NCBI GenBank assembly: GCA_002424365.1
Contig: DIRQ01000114.1
Coordinates: 12,860-18,761, forward strand
Reading direction: 5' to 3'
Length of the DNA stretch: 5,902 nt
Origin: Syntrophomonas sp. UBA5432
Lineage (GTDB): Bacteria > Bacillota > Syntrophomonadia > Syntrophomonadales > Syntrophomonadaceae
The notes below the pieces were generated by a model. It was given only the letters and a program-made list of their open reading frames with translations, did not search any database and had not been told where the DNA came from. The translations under genes and the position numbers were made by a program. Of the stretch, positions 1 to 5,827 are shown piece by piece; positions within the stretch are counted from its first letter, which is position 1, and each line of letters starts with the position of its first letter.

Positions 1-39
1 TGTTATCTGTGTCTATTAAATTCTATTTTCTTATTAACT

Positions 40-972
40 TTAGTCACCCTCTTCAGTTGGGATTTTCTCTATATTAACTTCTACCAGAACCCGGGATGGG
101 TATACTTTCAACCCTTCTACTGCTTGTACTACAACCTCCTGGCTAAAAGACTGTTTTTTGCCGGATATATCTATTTCAGCAGTTTTTAACTGGTTCATCT
201 CATCAGGTATTTTCTGGGTGCTTATTACTCCAACCTGTACAGGTTCCACTATAATCTCCTTTACCCGATAACCCTCGGCCACATTTCCCTTTAATACTGG
301 TTTTATATCCAGTGATTTACTGGACATCTTCGGGCTTACTACTGCATGTATCAGGACCGTATCCGGAATTATCCGCAGGCCTTCTCTAATTTCATTTCCA
401 CTAGCGTCACGGGCCTGCAAACGTAAGCGATAGGATTGCACACCCCTAACATTACCCAGATTTACCGGACAAACTATACGGTTTACCTGGCTTAAAATGC
501 TGGCCTCCCCGCTGATAATACACTGATCAGGAGTGGTAACCAAATCTAACAACTCGTAACCAGAGGGAGGATTAGTTGTAATCTGGTAATCTACCCTAAA
601 TTCACGTTCTTGCATTCGGGTTAAAACGACCTCTACTTCTCTAGGATTAACCTGGGTAAACATAGCTCCCCGGACCGGTTCTAAATCAACTGCTAGACGG
701 TGGGTTCCTGGCTTTAGACCGGCAAGGTCAATATAGGCACTAATAGTACCTCGTTCATTGTATGCACCCCATAATTTAACATAAACTGTTTTCGGTGCTT
801 TTTCTATGCTCAAGCCTTCACCCAAGTGAAGGTATTGCAGGTTTACTTCTACAGTATCCTGGCGAGTACTGGTTCCTCCCTGATTACCTATATATATCCA
901 TAATAAGACTGCTAGGACTACGGATATCACCTTAAGCCCGGTTCTACTCTTTTTCGGATTCCTGGCTTCCAC
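40..972 (-). CDS. cdaR: CdaR-type YbbR-domain regulator of the diadenylate cyclase
   Basis: This 310-residue membrane-anchored protein has a short basic N-terminus, one hydrophobic segment at about residues 14-29 (signal anchor), and then an extracytoplasmic part. That part reads as three YbbR-like repeats at about 40-117, 124-213 and 220-301. Each repeat ends in a beta-rich stretch of the P-x-x-V-x-V type (for example NPREVEVVLT at 109-118 and YPSRVLVEVN at 291-300). CdaR proteins of Firmicutes bind the membrane cyclase CdaA and modulate c-di-AMP synthesis; three repeats is within the family range. The start is GTG at 972, chosen because a nine-base perfect match to the 16S tail (978-986) lies 7 bases upstream. 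The gene begins inside the 3' end of cdaA (29-base overlap), so translational coupling is likely. The assignment rests on the domain pattern plus the cdaA neighbour and is firm; the regulatory role is inferred from the family. Confidence 0.93.
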   Translation of the reverse strand: MEARNPKKSRTGLKVISVVLAVLLWIYIGNQGGTSTRQDTVEVNLQYLHLGEGLSIEKAPKTVYVKLWGAYNERGTISAYIDLAGLKPGTHRLAVDLEPVRGAMFTQVNPREVEVVLTRMQEREFRVDYQITTNPPSGYELLDLVTTPDQCIISGEASILSQVNRIVCPVNLGNVRGVQSYRLRLQARDASGNEIREGLRIIPDTVLIHAVVSPKMSSKSLDIKPVLKGNVAEGYRVKEIIVEPVQVGVISTQKIPDEMNQLKTAEIDISGKKQSFSQEVVVQAVEGLKVYPSRVLVEVNIEKIPTEEGD

Positions 973-1795
973 CAGACCACCTCCTTAAAAAGGTATCACC
1001 CGGACGTTCATTAATTAATAACTCCCGGCTCAATATTTCCTTAAGGCTATCCCCATCCAATCCACGCTGCAGACGCCCCTCCTGGGCCATAGAAATTATA
1101 CCTGTTTCTTCAGAGACAATAAGTACTAGGGCATCAGACAATTCACTTATTCCTAACCCTGCACGGTGACGGGTTCCGAGTTGCTGGTCTAAATTAGGAT
1201 TATCACTAAGAGGCAGAAAACATGCGGCCCGGTCAACTCTCCCTTCATTAATGACAACCGCCCCGTCATGAAGGGGGGTGTTGGGAACAAAAAGATTAAT
1301 GAGCAGAGCAGAAGAAACCAGGGAATCCATCTTAACGCCACTCTCCAGGTGTTCGGCAATACCAGTTTTGCGGGTTAAAACTATAAGCGCTCCTACCCGG
1401 TTACGGGAAAGTACTTTAGCAGCAGCACTAACTTCGGCAATAATGCTCTCATAATCTTCCATTTTGGATAGAAAGCGACGGGAAGCAAAAAAACTGCCTC
1501 GGCCCAGTTGTTCCAAAAAACGCCTGATTTCCGGTTGAAAAACGATAGGAATAGTAATAGCAAATAGTATCCACAGTTTCTCTACCAACCAGTTGACCAT
1601 GTCAAGTTTCAGGTAACTAGCAATTACTGTGAAAACCAATAGCAAAACCAGGCCTTTTAGTAGCTGTTCCGCACGGGTTCCCCTGATTAAACCCAATACC
1701 CGGTAGAATACATAGGCTACTATACCTATGTCTATTAAGCTACGGATTATATCCCAGGGACTAGCAAAAACTCCAGATAAAAATGAAAGACTCAA
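944..1795 (-). CDS. cdaA: Membrane diadenylate cyclase CdaA (DisA_N/DAC domain)
   Basis: This enzyme condenses two ATP molecules into cyclic di-AMP, the second messenger that controls potassium and osmolyte transport and cell-wall homeostasis in Firmicutes. The 283-residue protein has three N-terminal membrane helices (about 16-36, 45-63 and 69-87), then a linker and a cytosolic DAC domain from about residue 105 to 255. Both catalytic signatures are intact: DGA at 177-179 inside PLHDGAVVI, and the RHR motif at 209-211 inside GTRHRAG. The length and architecture are typical of CdaA rather than DisA or CdaS. The start is a TTG at 1795. There is no ATG near the N-terminus, and a GGAGG site (1805-1809) stands 9 bases upstream, so the TTG is well supported. 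The cdaR gene overlaps its 3' end. No convincing promoter is visible in the 131 bases separating it from thiN, so read-through from thiN or an unrecognised promoter are both possible. Confidence 0.96.
   Translation of the reverse strand: MSLSFLSGVFASPWDIIRSLIDIGIVAYVFYRVLGLIRGTRAEQLLKGLVLLLVFTVIASYLKLDMVNWLVEKLWILFAITIPIVFQPEIRRFLEQLGRGSFFASRRFLSKMEDYESIIAEVSAAAKVLSRNRVGALIVLTRKTGIAEHLESGVKMDSLVSSALLINLFVPNTPLHDGAVVINEGRVDRAACFLPLSDNPNLDQQLGTRHRAGLGISELSDALVLIVSEETGIISMAQEGRLQRGLDGDSLKEILSRELLINERPGDTFLRRWSGGSQESEKE
978..986 (-). promoter_or_regulatory. Shine-Dalgarno site of cdaR inside cdaA
   Basis: On the minus strand this reads AAGGAGGTG, a nine-base perfect complement to the usual 3' end of 16S rRNA. 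Its core is 7 bases from the GTG start of cdaR. It lies within the coding sequence of cdaA, supports the choice of the GTG, and indicates that cdaR is strongly translated from the same mRNA. Confidence 0.85.
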
Positions 1796-1860
1796 GTTCT
1801 ATATCCTCCAAAATATAGACTCTATACGAATTTTAAATTTTTTAATTATGGTAGAAATAC

Positions 1861-1878
1861 GCCCTACACCCTACGGGT
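1861..1878. repeat. Short tandem CCCTAC repeat with mini-hairpin
   Basis: The plus strand shows GCCCTAC directly followed by ACCCTAC and then GGGT. The second copy can fold back as ACCC-TAC-GGGT. It lies in the leader between thiN and cdaA. No function can be assigned; its small size makes chance occurrence possible. Confidence 0.3.
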
Positions 1879-1906
1879 CACGCAAACACAAATAAAAATA
1901 GCAAAG

Positions 1907-1941
1907 ACAGGGTTGGTTAAGTATAGCTACCAGCACCCTGT
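1907..1941 (-). terminator. Terminator-like hairpin overlapping the thiN stop codon
   Basis: On the minus strand ACAGGGT (1941-1935) pairs with ACCCTGT (1913-1907), and, after a two-base bulge, TGGT pairs with ACCA, giving about 11 base pairs around an 11-base loop. The thiN stop codon (1929-1927) lies in the loop. The U-rich tract (TATTTTTATT, 1900-1891) begins only after six intervening bases, so this is an imperfect intrinsic terminator. It may be leaky and allow partial read-through into cdaA. Confidence 0.4.
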
Positions 1942-2583
1942 TTTCTTATTTCCATGATAATGTATTACCAGTAAGAGCCCTTCCCTAACCTTTATTACCC
2001 CCTCATTTTCTGCAAGCATATTTGATATAGCATAGGGGTTCCATTTTTCCAGAGTAACATTTTTCAAAGGATATTCAAAACCTTCTTCATATACTCCCTG
2101 AGCCTGGTCAGTTAAAACCAGTACTGAGACAATATCTCCAGCTTCACCACTAATAGTAATTTTCTTGTTAACTAAATATGCTGAGTAATTAACCGTATAA
2201 TGCCATACTTTTTTCCCTTTTAAAGCTAGTTCAGCTCCACAATAAATATTTGAAAGGGTATGATCAAGCCTTTTTCCTAATGAGCCCAGAAATATTATCT
2301 CATCAGCCTCTATTTCTTCAGCCAAATTAAGTATAAGTTGGGTATCAGTAAAGTCTTTCCGCTGGGGATATCTTCTAAATTCTACTCCTTGCTCATTATA
2401 ATAATCTATTACCTGGGGCAGGATTGAATCCATATCCCCCACTATATAAGCAGGAATAACGCCCATTTCATAAGCATAATTTGCGCCGCCATCAGCACAG
2501 AGAATAATATCAGCTTCATTTAGCAACCATTTACAGGACTTTACGTCACCATAGTCACCATTAGCTAAAATAACACATTTCAT
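1927..2583 (-). CDS. thiN: Thiamine pyrophosphokinase
   Basis: This enzyme transfers pyrophosphate from ATP to thiamine, giving thiamine pyrophosphate (cofactor salvage) in the cytosol. With ATG at 2583 the product has 218 residues, normal for bacterial TPKs. The N-terminal catalytic domain shows the family motifs in order: CADGGAN (29-35), GDMDS (49-53), RKDFTDTQ (75-82) and GSLGKRLDHTLSNI (100-113). The C-terminal beta-sandwich that binds thiamine covers about 140-215 and includes AISNML and REGLLLVIHY. A TTG directly before the ATG would give one more residue. I prefer the ATG because AGGTGA lies six bases upstream of it, versus only three for the TTG. The gene is upstream of cdaA on the same strand; no functional tie is known. 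No TPP riboswitch (THI box) is visible upstream, which fits a salvage kinase that is often unregulated by TPP. Confidence 0.95.
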   Translation of the reverse strand: MKCVILANGDYGDVKSCKWLLNEADIILCADGGANYAYEMGVIPAYIVGDMDSILPQVIDYYNEQGVEFRRYPQRKDFTDTQLILNLAEEIEADEIIFLGSLGKRLDHTLSNIYCGAELALKGKKVWHYTVNYSAYLVNKKITISGEAGDIVSVLVLTDQAQGVYEEGFEYPLKNVTLEKWNPYAISNMLAENEGVIKVREGLLLVIHYHGNKKTGCW

Positions 2584-2586
2584 CAA

Positions 2587-2979
2587 AAATCACCTGTATT
2601 TTATTATGCCATTAATCATACCCCGGCAATTCTTTAATCATATTAATAGTTATTTGCTGCTGCCGGGCCATAAGTAAGGAACAGGGACAGAATGGTAAGG
2701 AAAGTATCCTCACCCCTAACCCCTCACTCCAGACAATCTCTAGTATTAAATTCAGCGCTATTTACAAGACAATTTTGTCATCCGCGTCTAAGTTCCTACT
2801 AATTTTATCAGATAGTTTAAAAAACTCATAGTTTATCGCATTTTAAGAAAACAGGTAAATGGTTTTTAAAATGGTATTTTTACCTACATACTTAATACTT
2901 AAATTGCAGCTTTTAATGTTCTTCTGGCAAAGGTGGATTATAGTCATCAAAAGATTTTATATTTTTATTTTTTCTCAAA
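2587..2979. other. Divergent intergenic region between thiN and the ferredoxin gene
   Basis: About 390 bases hold no convincing gene. Seen here are the GC-rich inverted repeat near thiN, a pyrimidine-rich tract with two CCCCTMA-like units (2709-2730), and a small dyad GACAA-TT-TTGTC. The 68-residue plus-strand reading frame starting at 2859 is mostly low-complexity hydrophobic sequence, runs through the sigma-A promoter and overlaps the ferredoxin start out of frame, so I do not consider it a gene. A weak promoter for thiN (TTGCCG, 17 bases, TAATAA on the minus strand, about 2630-2602) is possible but poorly matched. Confidence 0.6.
2622..2667. repeat. GC-rich inverted repeat upstream of thiN
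   Basis: CCCGGCA (2622-2628) and TGCCGGG (2661-2667) are perfect 7-base inverted copies separated by 32 AT-rich bases. They lie 38-84 bases upstream of the thiN start, in the likely promoter or leader region. They could be a split operator or the base of a leader hairpin. No regulator can be named. Confidence 0.4.
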
Positions 2980-3008
2980 TTGACAAAGAAAATCGCGTTA
3001 ATTATAAT
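2980..3008 (+). promoter_or_regulatory. Consensus sigma-A promoter of the ferredoxin gene
   Basis: TTGACA (2980-2985) and TATAAT (3003-3008) are both perfect consensus hexamers at the optimal 17-base spacing. The predicted start of transcription is near 3015, giving a leader of about 30 bases. The perfect match suggests strong housekeeping expression. No operator-like dyad is seen over it. Confidence 0.92.
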
Positions 3009-3045
3009 GCTATTAGTTTAAATGCAGCAAAGGAGGGAATAAACA

Positions 3046-3222
3046 ATGGCTTATATAATTACTAATGAATGCATTTCTTGCGGCGTATGTGCAGATGAAT
3101 GCCCGGTAGAAGCTATCACCGAGGGTGACGACATATACGTAATCGACCCCGAGCTGTGTACTGATTGTGGCTCCTGTGCCGATGTTTGCCCAGTGGAAGC
3201 GCCCGTCTCGGGTGAGGAATAA
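3046..3222 (+). CDS. Clostridial-type 2[4Fe-4S] ferredoxin
   Basis: This 58-residue acidic electron carrier is cytosolic. Two complete CxxCxxCxxxCP motifs are visible: cysteines 9, 12, 15 and 19, and cysteines 38, 41, 44 and 48. They arise from the typical internal duplication (ECISCGVCADECPVEAI versus LCTDCGSCADVCPVEAP). Such proteins shuttle low-potential electrons between, for example, pyruvate:ferredoxin oxidoreductase, hydrogenases and Rnf or NfnAB-type enzymes; the partner here cannot be told. The length is standard for the family (about 55-60). The start is ATG at 3046, with AGGAGG (3031-3036) nine bases upstream. The gene has its own perfect sigma-A promoter and a terminator, so it is a single-gene transcription unit, probably highly expressed. 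It converges on the REC-GGDEF gene. A hypothetical frame on the opposite strand over the same bases is a shadow. Confidence 0.96.
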   Translation: MAYIITNECISCGVCADECPVEAITEGDDIYVIDPELCTDCGSCADVCPVEAPVSGEE

Positions 3223-3250
3223 TACCCCCTTTAAAATGATATTCATAAAT

Positions 3251-3276
3251 AAAAAAACCCCTGACGGGGTTTTTTT
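3251..3276. terminator. Bidirectional intrinsic terminator
   Basis: A seven-A tract (3251-3257), CCCC (3258-3261), loop TGAC and GGGG (3266-3269) are followed by seven T (3270-3276). The GC stem can extend through A-T pairs. Because the flanks are A-rich on one side and T-rich on the other, the same hairpin ends the plus-strand ferredoxin transcript (stop 28 bases upstream) and the minus-strand REC-GGDEF transcript (stop at 3326, about 50 bases away). Confidence 0.93.
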
Positions 3277-3325
3277 ATTTTACTCATTAGGTTAAAATAC
3301 AGGGAATAATAGATAGGGAATTAAG

Positions 3326-4225
3326 CTAATCAGAGATGTACATTTCTATGCGGTTACGACCCTGCGCCTTAGCTCTATAGAGGGCCTCATCAGCCTCATT
3401 AATAAGCTTATCGGCACTTTTAATCTGCCCCGGTTCCATGGAGGCAATACCAAAGCTAGCAGTTATACTTACACTACTTTCCTTATTTGGTAACAATGTT
3501 TTTTTGTTTTCTATGGTACTACGTATACGTTCAGCAATTTGATATGTATTCCACTTATCCGCACCCGGTAAGCATACGATAAACTCCTCGCCTCCGTAAC
3601 GCCCAATGAAGTCATATGATCGGCATAATTTGACCAGGATATTAGAAAATTCCTGTAGAACCAGATCCCCAACTTGATGTCCAAAATTATCATTAACCCT
3701 TTTAAAATGGTCTATATCCATAATGATAATTCCCATACGGGAAACTTCCCGCTGGCAACGATTTAGTTCCCGTTCTAATCTTTCTAAAAATGCCCGGCGA
3801 TTCAAAAGTCCGGTAAGATAATCGGTGCTAGCCAATCGTAAAATTCTATGTTCTAGTTCAATAATTCTTTGTCCAATCTTAAGCCGAAACTTTAGCTCTT
3901 CACGATTAAAGGGTTTTATTATATAATCATCCGCACCCGATTCCAGGCCTTTTATAACATCTTCCCGCTTACTCCTGGCAGTAAGGAGAATAACATAAAC
4001 ATAATTGGGTAAATTTAATCCGCGTAGCTTCCTGCATATTTCTACCCCATCCATTCCAGGCATCATCCAATCGAGAACTACCATATTAGGACGGTCGCTC
4101 TTTTCTAAAATACTCCATGCCTCATGCCCATTGTTAGCCATTACAATGTGATATCCCCATTCACTTAGGCAATCCTCCAGTACTTTTCTGGAGAGAGCAT
4201 CATCATCAGCTATAAGGACTTTCAC
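3326..4225 (-). CDS. Response regulator with GGDEF domain (diguanylate cyclase)
   Basis: This 299-residue cytosolic protein is predicted to make c-di-GMP from two GTP when its receiver domain is phosphorylated. The REC domain (1-120) has the acidic pocket D7-D8-D9, phospho-acceptor D52 (VVLDWMMPGMDG), switch T82 and K104 (IIKPFN). A short helical linker (about 120-130) joins it to the GGDEF domain (132-299), which begins with DYLTGLLNRR. The active-site loop is GGEEF (211-215). D170, N178, D187 and E213 keep the same relative spacing as the metal and substrate residues of PleD, so the cyclase should be active. The inhibitory I-site RxxD is present (R202, D205), five residues before GGEEF, implying product feedback. 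The start is GTG at 4225; AAGGAG lies eight bases upstream, and the overlapping ATG is out of frame and followed at once by a stop. No histidine kinase adjoins it, so it is an orphan regulator. It resembles PleD/WspR-like proteins with a single REC domain. Confidence 0.95.
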   Translation of the reverse strand: MKVLIADDDALSRKVLEDCLSEWGYHIVMANNGHEAWSILEKSDRPNMVVLDWMMPGMDGVEICRKLRGLNLPNYVYVILLTARSKREDVIKGLESGADDYIIKPFNREELKFRLKIGQRIIELEHRILRLASTDYLTGLLNRRAFLERLERELNRCQREVSRMGIIIMDIDHFKRVNDNFGHQVGDLVLQEFSNILVKLCRSYDFIGRYGGEEFIVCLPGADKWNTYQIAERIRSTIENKKTLLPNKESSVSITASFGIASMEPGQIKSADKLINEADEALYRAKAQGRNRIEMYISD

Positions 4226-4667
4226 ATACTCAACTCCTTATCTATACCCCAACCCTGGTTAGAACTATTGCTTGGATTGCTTAAAGGATTTTATTGCGTG
4301 ATGTTTAGGCCTTAAGGCATTAGTTTTTAGGTACAAAGGTAAGAAAGTTATATTTAGTTTATATATTATTCCATATTTACAATAATGTGTAGTCATTATT
4401 GTAAATTTCGTTACAAAGTAGATAAAAAACCTCCGTAACTGGCTGCATTCTAGCTTATACCATCGTTCCCAAACAGCATTTAATTTCAAATAACCCACTT
4501 CCCGGTAAACTACTATCGGTAAATGGTGAAGAGTTAGTGCAATAATAGAACGATAGCCTTCATTTATATGTGTCTTAATTTGTAACACTTGATTTGAATT
4601 CCTGCAAAAAGTTATCTAGTTGATGTGATAAAGATGAAAGAATTATACATTTATATATGTGCTGTTA
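4226..4667. other. AT-rich intergenic region without a convincing gene
   Basis: This region separates the divergently read REC-GGDEF and NAD kinase genes; together with the promoter zone up to 4836 it spans 611 bases. It holds a long inverted repeat (4375-4406) and a short palindrome GCCTTAAGGC near 4310. A 107-codon minus-strand frame (4588-4265, GTG start, a weak AGGA ten bases upstream) is open, but its product is basic, resembles no family I know, and runs through the inverted repeat; I regard it as doubtful. No clear sigma-A promoter for the REC-GGDEF gene was found. Confidence 0.55.
4375..4406. repeat. Perfect inverted repeat, 13-base arms
   Basis: The left arm ATTTACAATAATG (4375-4387) and the right arm CATTATTGTAAAT (4394-4406) are exact inverted copies around a six-base spacer TGTAGT. 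The arms are AT-rich and no T-tract follows directly, so this looks more like an operator for a dimeric regulator than a terminator. It is 150 bases upstream of the REC-GGDEF start and about 430 upstream of the NAD kinase start. The arm sequence faintly recalls Fur/PerR-type ATAATnATTAT boxes, but the spacing is different and no regulator is assigned. Confidence 0.75.
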
Positions 4668-4704
4668 ACTTAACTATGAATATACCTCACTTAACTGTGA
4701 ACAT
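4668..4704 (+). promoter_or_regulatory. Tandem direct repeat, likely activator binding sites
   Basis: ACTTAACTATGAATAT (4668-4683) recurs as ACTTAACTGTGAACAT (4689-4704), 14 of 16 bases identical, with a period of 21 bases, two turns of the helix. A further TTAAC/GTTAA-rich stretch follows. The centre is about 106 bases upstream of the predicted sigma-54 start site, where enhancer-binding activators usually bind. The repeat is seen directly; the activator role is inferred. Confidence 0.5.
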
Positions 4705-4749
4705 CCGTTAAACTATTAAATGTTGTCCTCCCATATTTAATTGCCTCAT

Positions 4750-4770
4750 TGCCATATGGCACATATGGCA
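4750..4770. repeat. 9-3-9 dyad overlapping the -24 box
   Basis: TGCCATATG (4750-4758), the spacer GCA and CATATGGCA (4762-4770) form a perfect dyad. The same bases also contain CATATGGCA twice in tandem (4753-4761 and 4762-4770). The right half covers the -24 element of the sigma-54 promoter, so a protein bound here would compete with or contact the polymerase. This could be a repressor site or a by-product of a duplicated half site. Confidence 0.65.
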
Positions 4771-4781
4771 TGGTTTTTGCA
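4766..4781 (+). promoter_or_regulatory. Sigma-54 (-24/-12) promoter of the NAD kinase gene
   Basis: TGGCATGGTTTTTGCA matches the consensus TGGCACG-N4-TTGCW at all fixed positions but one. The invariant GG (4767-4768) and GC (4779-4780) are separated by exactly ten bases, as required for RpoN. The predicted start of transcription is near 4792, leaving a leader of about 45 bases. No competing sigma-A promoter with good hexamers is seen in this stretch. Confidence 0.75.
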
Positions 4782-4836
4782 ATAACTAAATACACAGAAC
4801 CAAAAGAATATGCTTTAGAGAAATGGGTGAAATATT

Positions 4837-5709
4837 ATGCCTAAAAAAATCCGGGCAGGTTTGGTTATTAACCACAGCCAAGAATACATCGTAAAATATT
4901 CTTCCTACCTGATTGATTTACTGAATCGGGAAAATATTGATACTTGGGTTGATGCCAAAAAAAACCAGGGTGAAGCAACCGACTTTATTATAGTGTTAGG
5001 TGGAGATGGGACTATTTTGCATGCATTTAAGCAGTATGGTCCGCTTGACATACCATTTCTGTGTATTAATTTTGGTAAGATAGGTTTTCTAAGCTCAGTT
5101 GAACCTGATCACTTTCCCAAGAATATACAAAGGCTTAAAAAGGGCACGTATTTTTTGGTAGAAAGAACAATGTTGGAATTAGTCATTAAAAGAGATTCCG
5201 ATGCACCACTTGTTTGTTATGCATTAAACGAAGTTGCCATACGGTCTGATAAGTTAAAGGTTTGTCACCAATTACTTAGTATTGACAGACAGCCCTGGCT
5301 TTTTTTAGAAGGAGACGGTATTATTGCCTCCACCTCCACAGGTTCAACTGCTTATTCGTGGTCTGCTGGCGGTTCGTTAGTTGAACCCAATATAGATGGA
5401 ATAGTATTAACTCCCATTTGTTCCCATAATTTTCGACCCGGTTCTTTAGTTCTTAACTCCAAGAGACTAATTACTATTCAATGTAATGACTCTGAAGTTA
5501 AGTCCTCAATCACTGTAGATGGTATAGATAGAGGTAGTTTTAGTTGTGGCGACCAAGTTGATATACGAATAGCAGAACGCAAAGCTAAGTTTATTACATT
5601 CGAAAAAGAGCGCTATTTATCCTTGCTATGTTCCACCATATTTAAACATCAAAATATGGAATGCATGTTAAAATCATCTCCTTTGGTTCTTGCAAACATT
5701 GAGGGATGA
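4837..5709 (+). CDS. nadK: NAD kinase (ATP-NAD kinase, NadK family)
   Basis: This enzyme phosphorylates NAD to NADP using ATP (or polyphosphate in some members) and is the cell's only route to NADP. The 290-residue length is normal for the family. The N-terminal alpha/beta domain has the signature GGDGT (55-59) with the catalytic aspartate D57, followed by INFGKIGFLS (77-86). The C-terminal beta-rich domain has NE (131-132) and the conserved GDGIIAST-STGSTAYSWSAGG region (159-179), with ICSHNFRP and TVDG further on. All key motifs are intact, so activity is expected. The start is ATG at 4837 with GGGTGA (4825-4830) six bases upstream, a modest ribosome site. It stands behind a probable sigma-54 promoter and may head an operon continuing past the right edge. 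It may be a second, conditionally expressed copy, since housekeeping nadK in Firmicutes normally sits in other gene neighbourhoods; the window cannot settle this. Confidence 0.93.
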   Translation: MPKKIRAGLVINHSQEYIVKYSSYLIDLLNRENIDTWVDAKKNQGEATDFIIVLGGDGTILHAFKQYGPLDIPFLCINFGKIGFLSSVEPDHFPKNIQRLKKGTYFLVERTMLELVIKRDSDAPLVCYALNEVAIRSDKLKVCHQLLSIDRQPWLFLEGDGIIASTSTGSTAYSWSAGGSLVEPNIDGIVLTPICSHNFRPGSLVLNSKRLITIQCNDSEVKSSITVDGIDRGSFSCGDQVDIRIAERKAKFITFEKERYLSLLCSTIFKHQNMECMLKSSPLVLANIEG

Positions 5710-5735
5710 GTGTTAAGGGGGGTAATTTCAAGATA

Positions 5736-5764
5736 TTGCAAGACATTAAAGTTGTGTTTAATAC
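5736..5764 (+). promoter_or_regulatory. Possible weak sigma-A promoter of the last gene
   Basis: TTGCAA (5736-5741) and TAATAC (5759-5764) are 17 bases apart in the 118-base gap after the NAD kinase gene. Both hexamers are imperfect. No terminator hairpin is visible in the gap, so the following gene may instead be co-transcribed with nadK. Confidence 0.2.
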
Positions 5765-5827
5765 CTTATGCGTAATCTTCTACTATTGTCTTTTGAACAC
5801 GTAAAAACAATCAGGAGTTGATGTCAA

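Noticed and set aside
2587..2690. Possible TPP riboswitch before thiN
   Set aside because: The conserved THI-box sequence elements (CTGAGA and ACCTGATC-like segments) are not seen on the minus strand.
2859..3065. Plus-strand 68-codon frame
   Set aside because: It runs across the perfect sigma-A promoter and into the ferredoxin gene out of frame, lacks a ribosome site, and its product is low-complexity.
3013..3246. Minus-strand 77-codon frame over the ferredoxin gene
   Set aside because: It is antisense to a well-supported ferredoxin with own promoter, ribosome site and terminator.
3511..3693. Minus-strand 60-codon frame
   Set aside because: It lies wholly inside the REC-GGDEF gene in another frame and has no family resemblance.
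4265..4588. Minus-strand 107-codon frame upstream of the REC-GGDEF gene
   Set aside because: GTG start, weak ribosome site, unfamiliar basic product and a long inverted repeat within it make coding doubtful; homologues in relatives would be needed to accept it.
4634..4711. 25-codon plus-strand frame that could be an upstream leader peptide of nadK
   Set aside because: No good ribosome site, lies upstream of the predicted transcription start, and overlaps the direct repeats.
4757..4771. Alternative sigma-54 -24 box TGGCAC at 4757
   Set aside because: The matching -12 GC is missing at the required distance; the box at 4766 has exact spacing.
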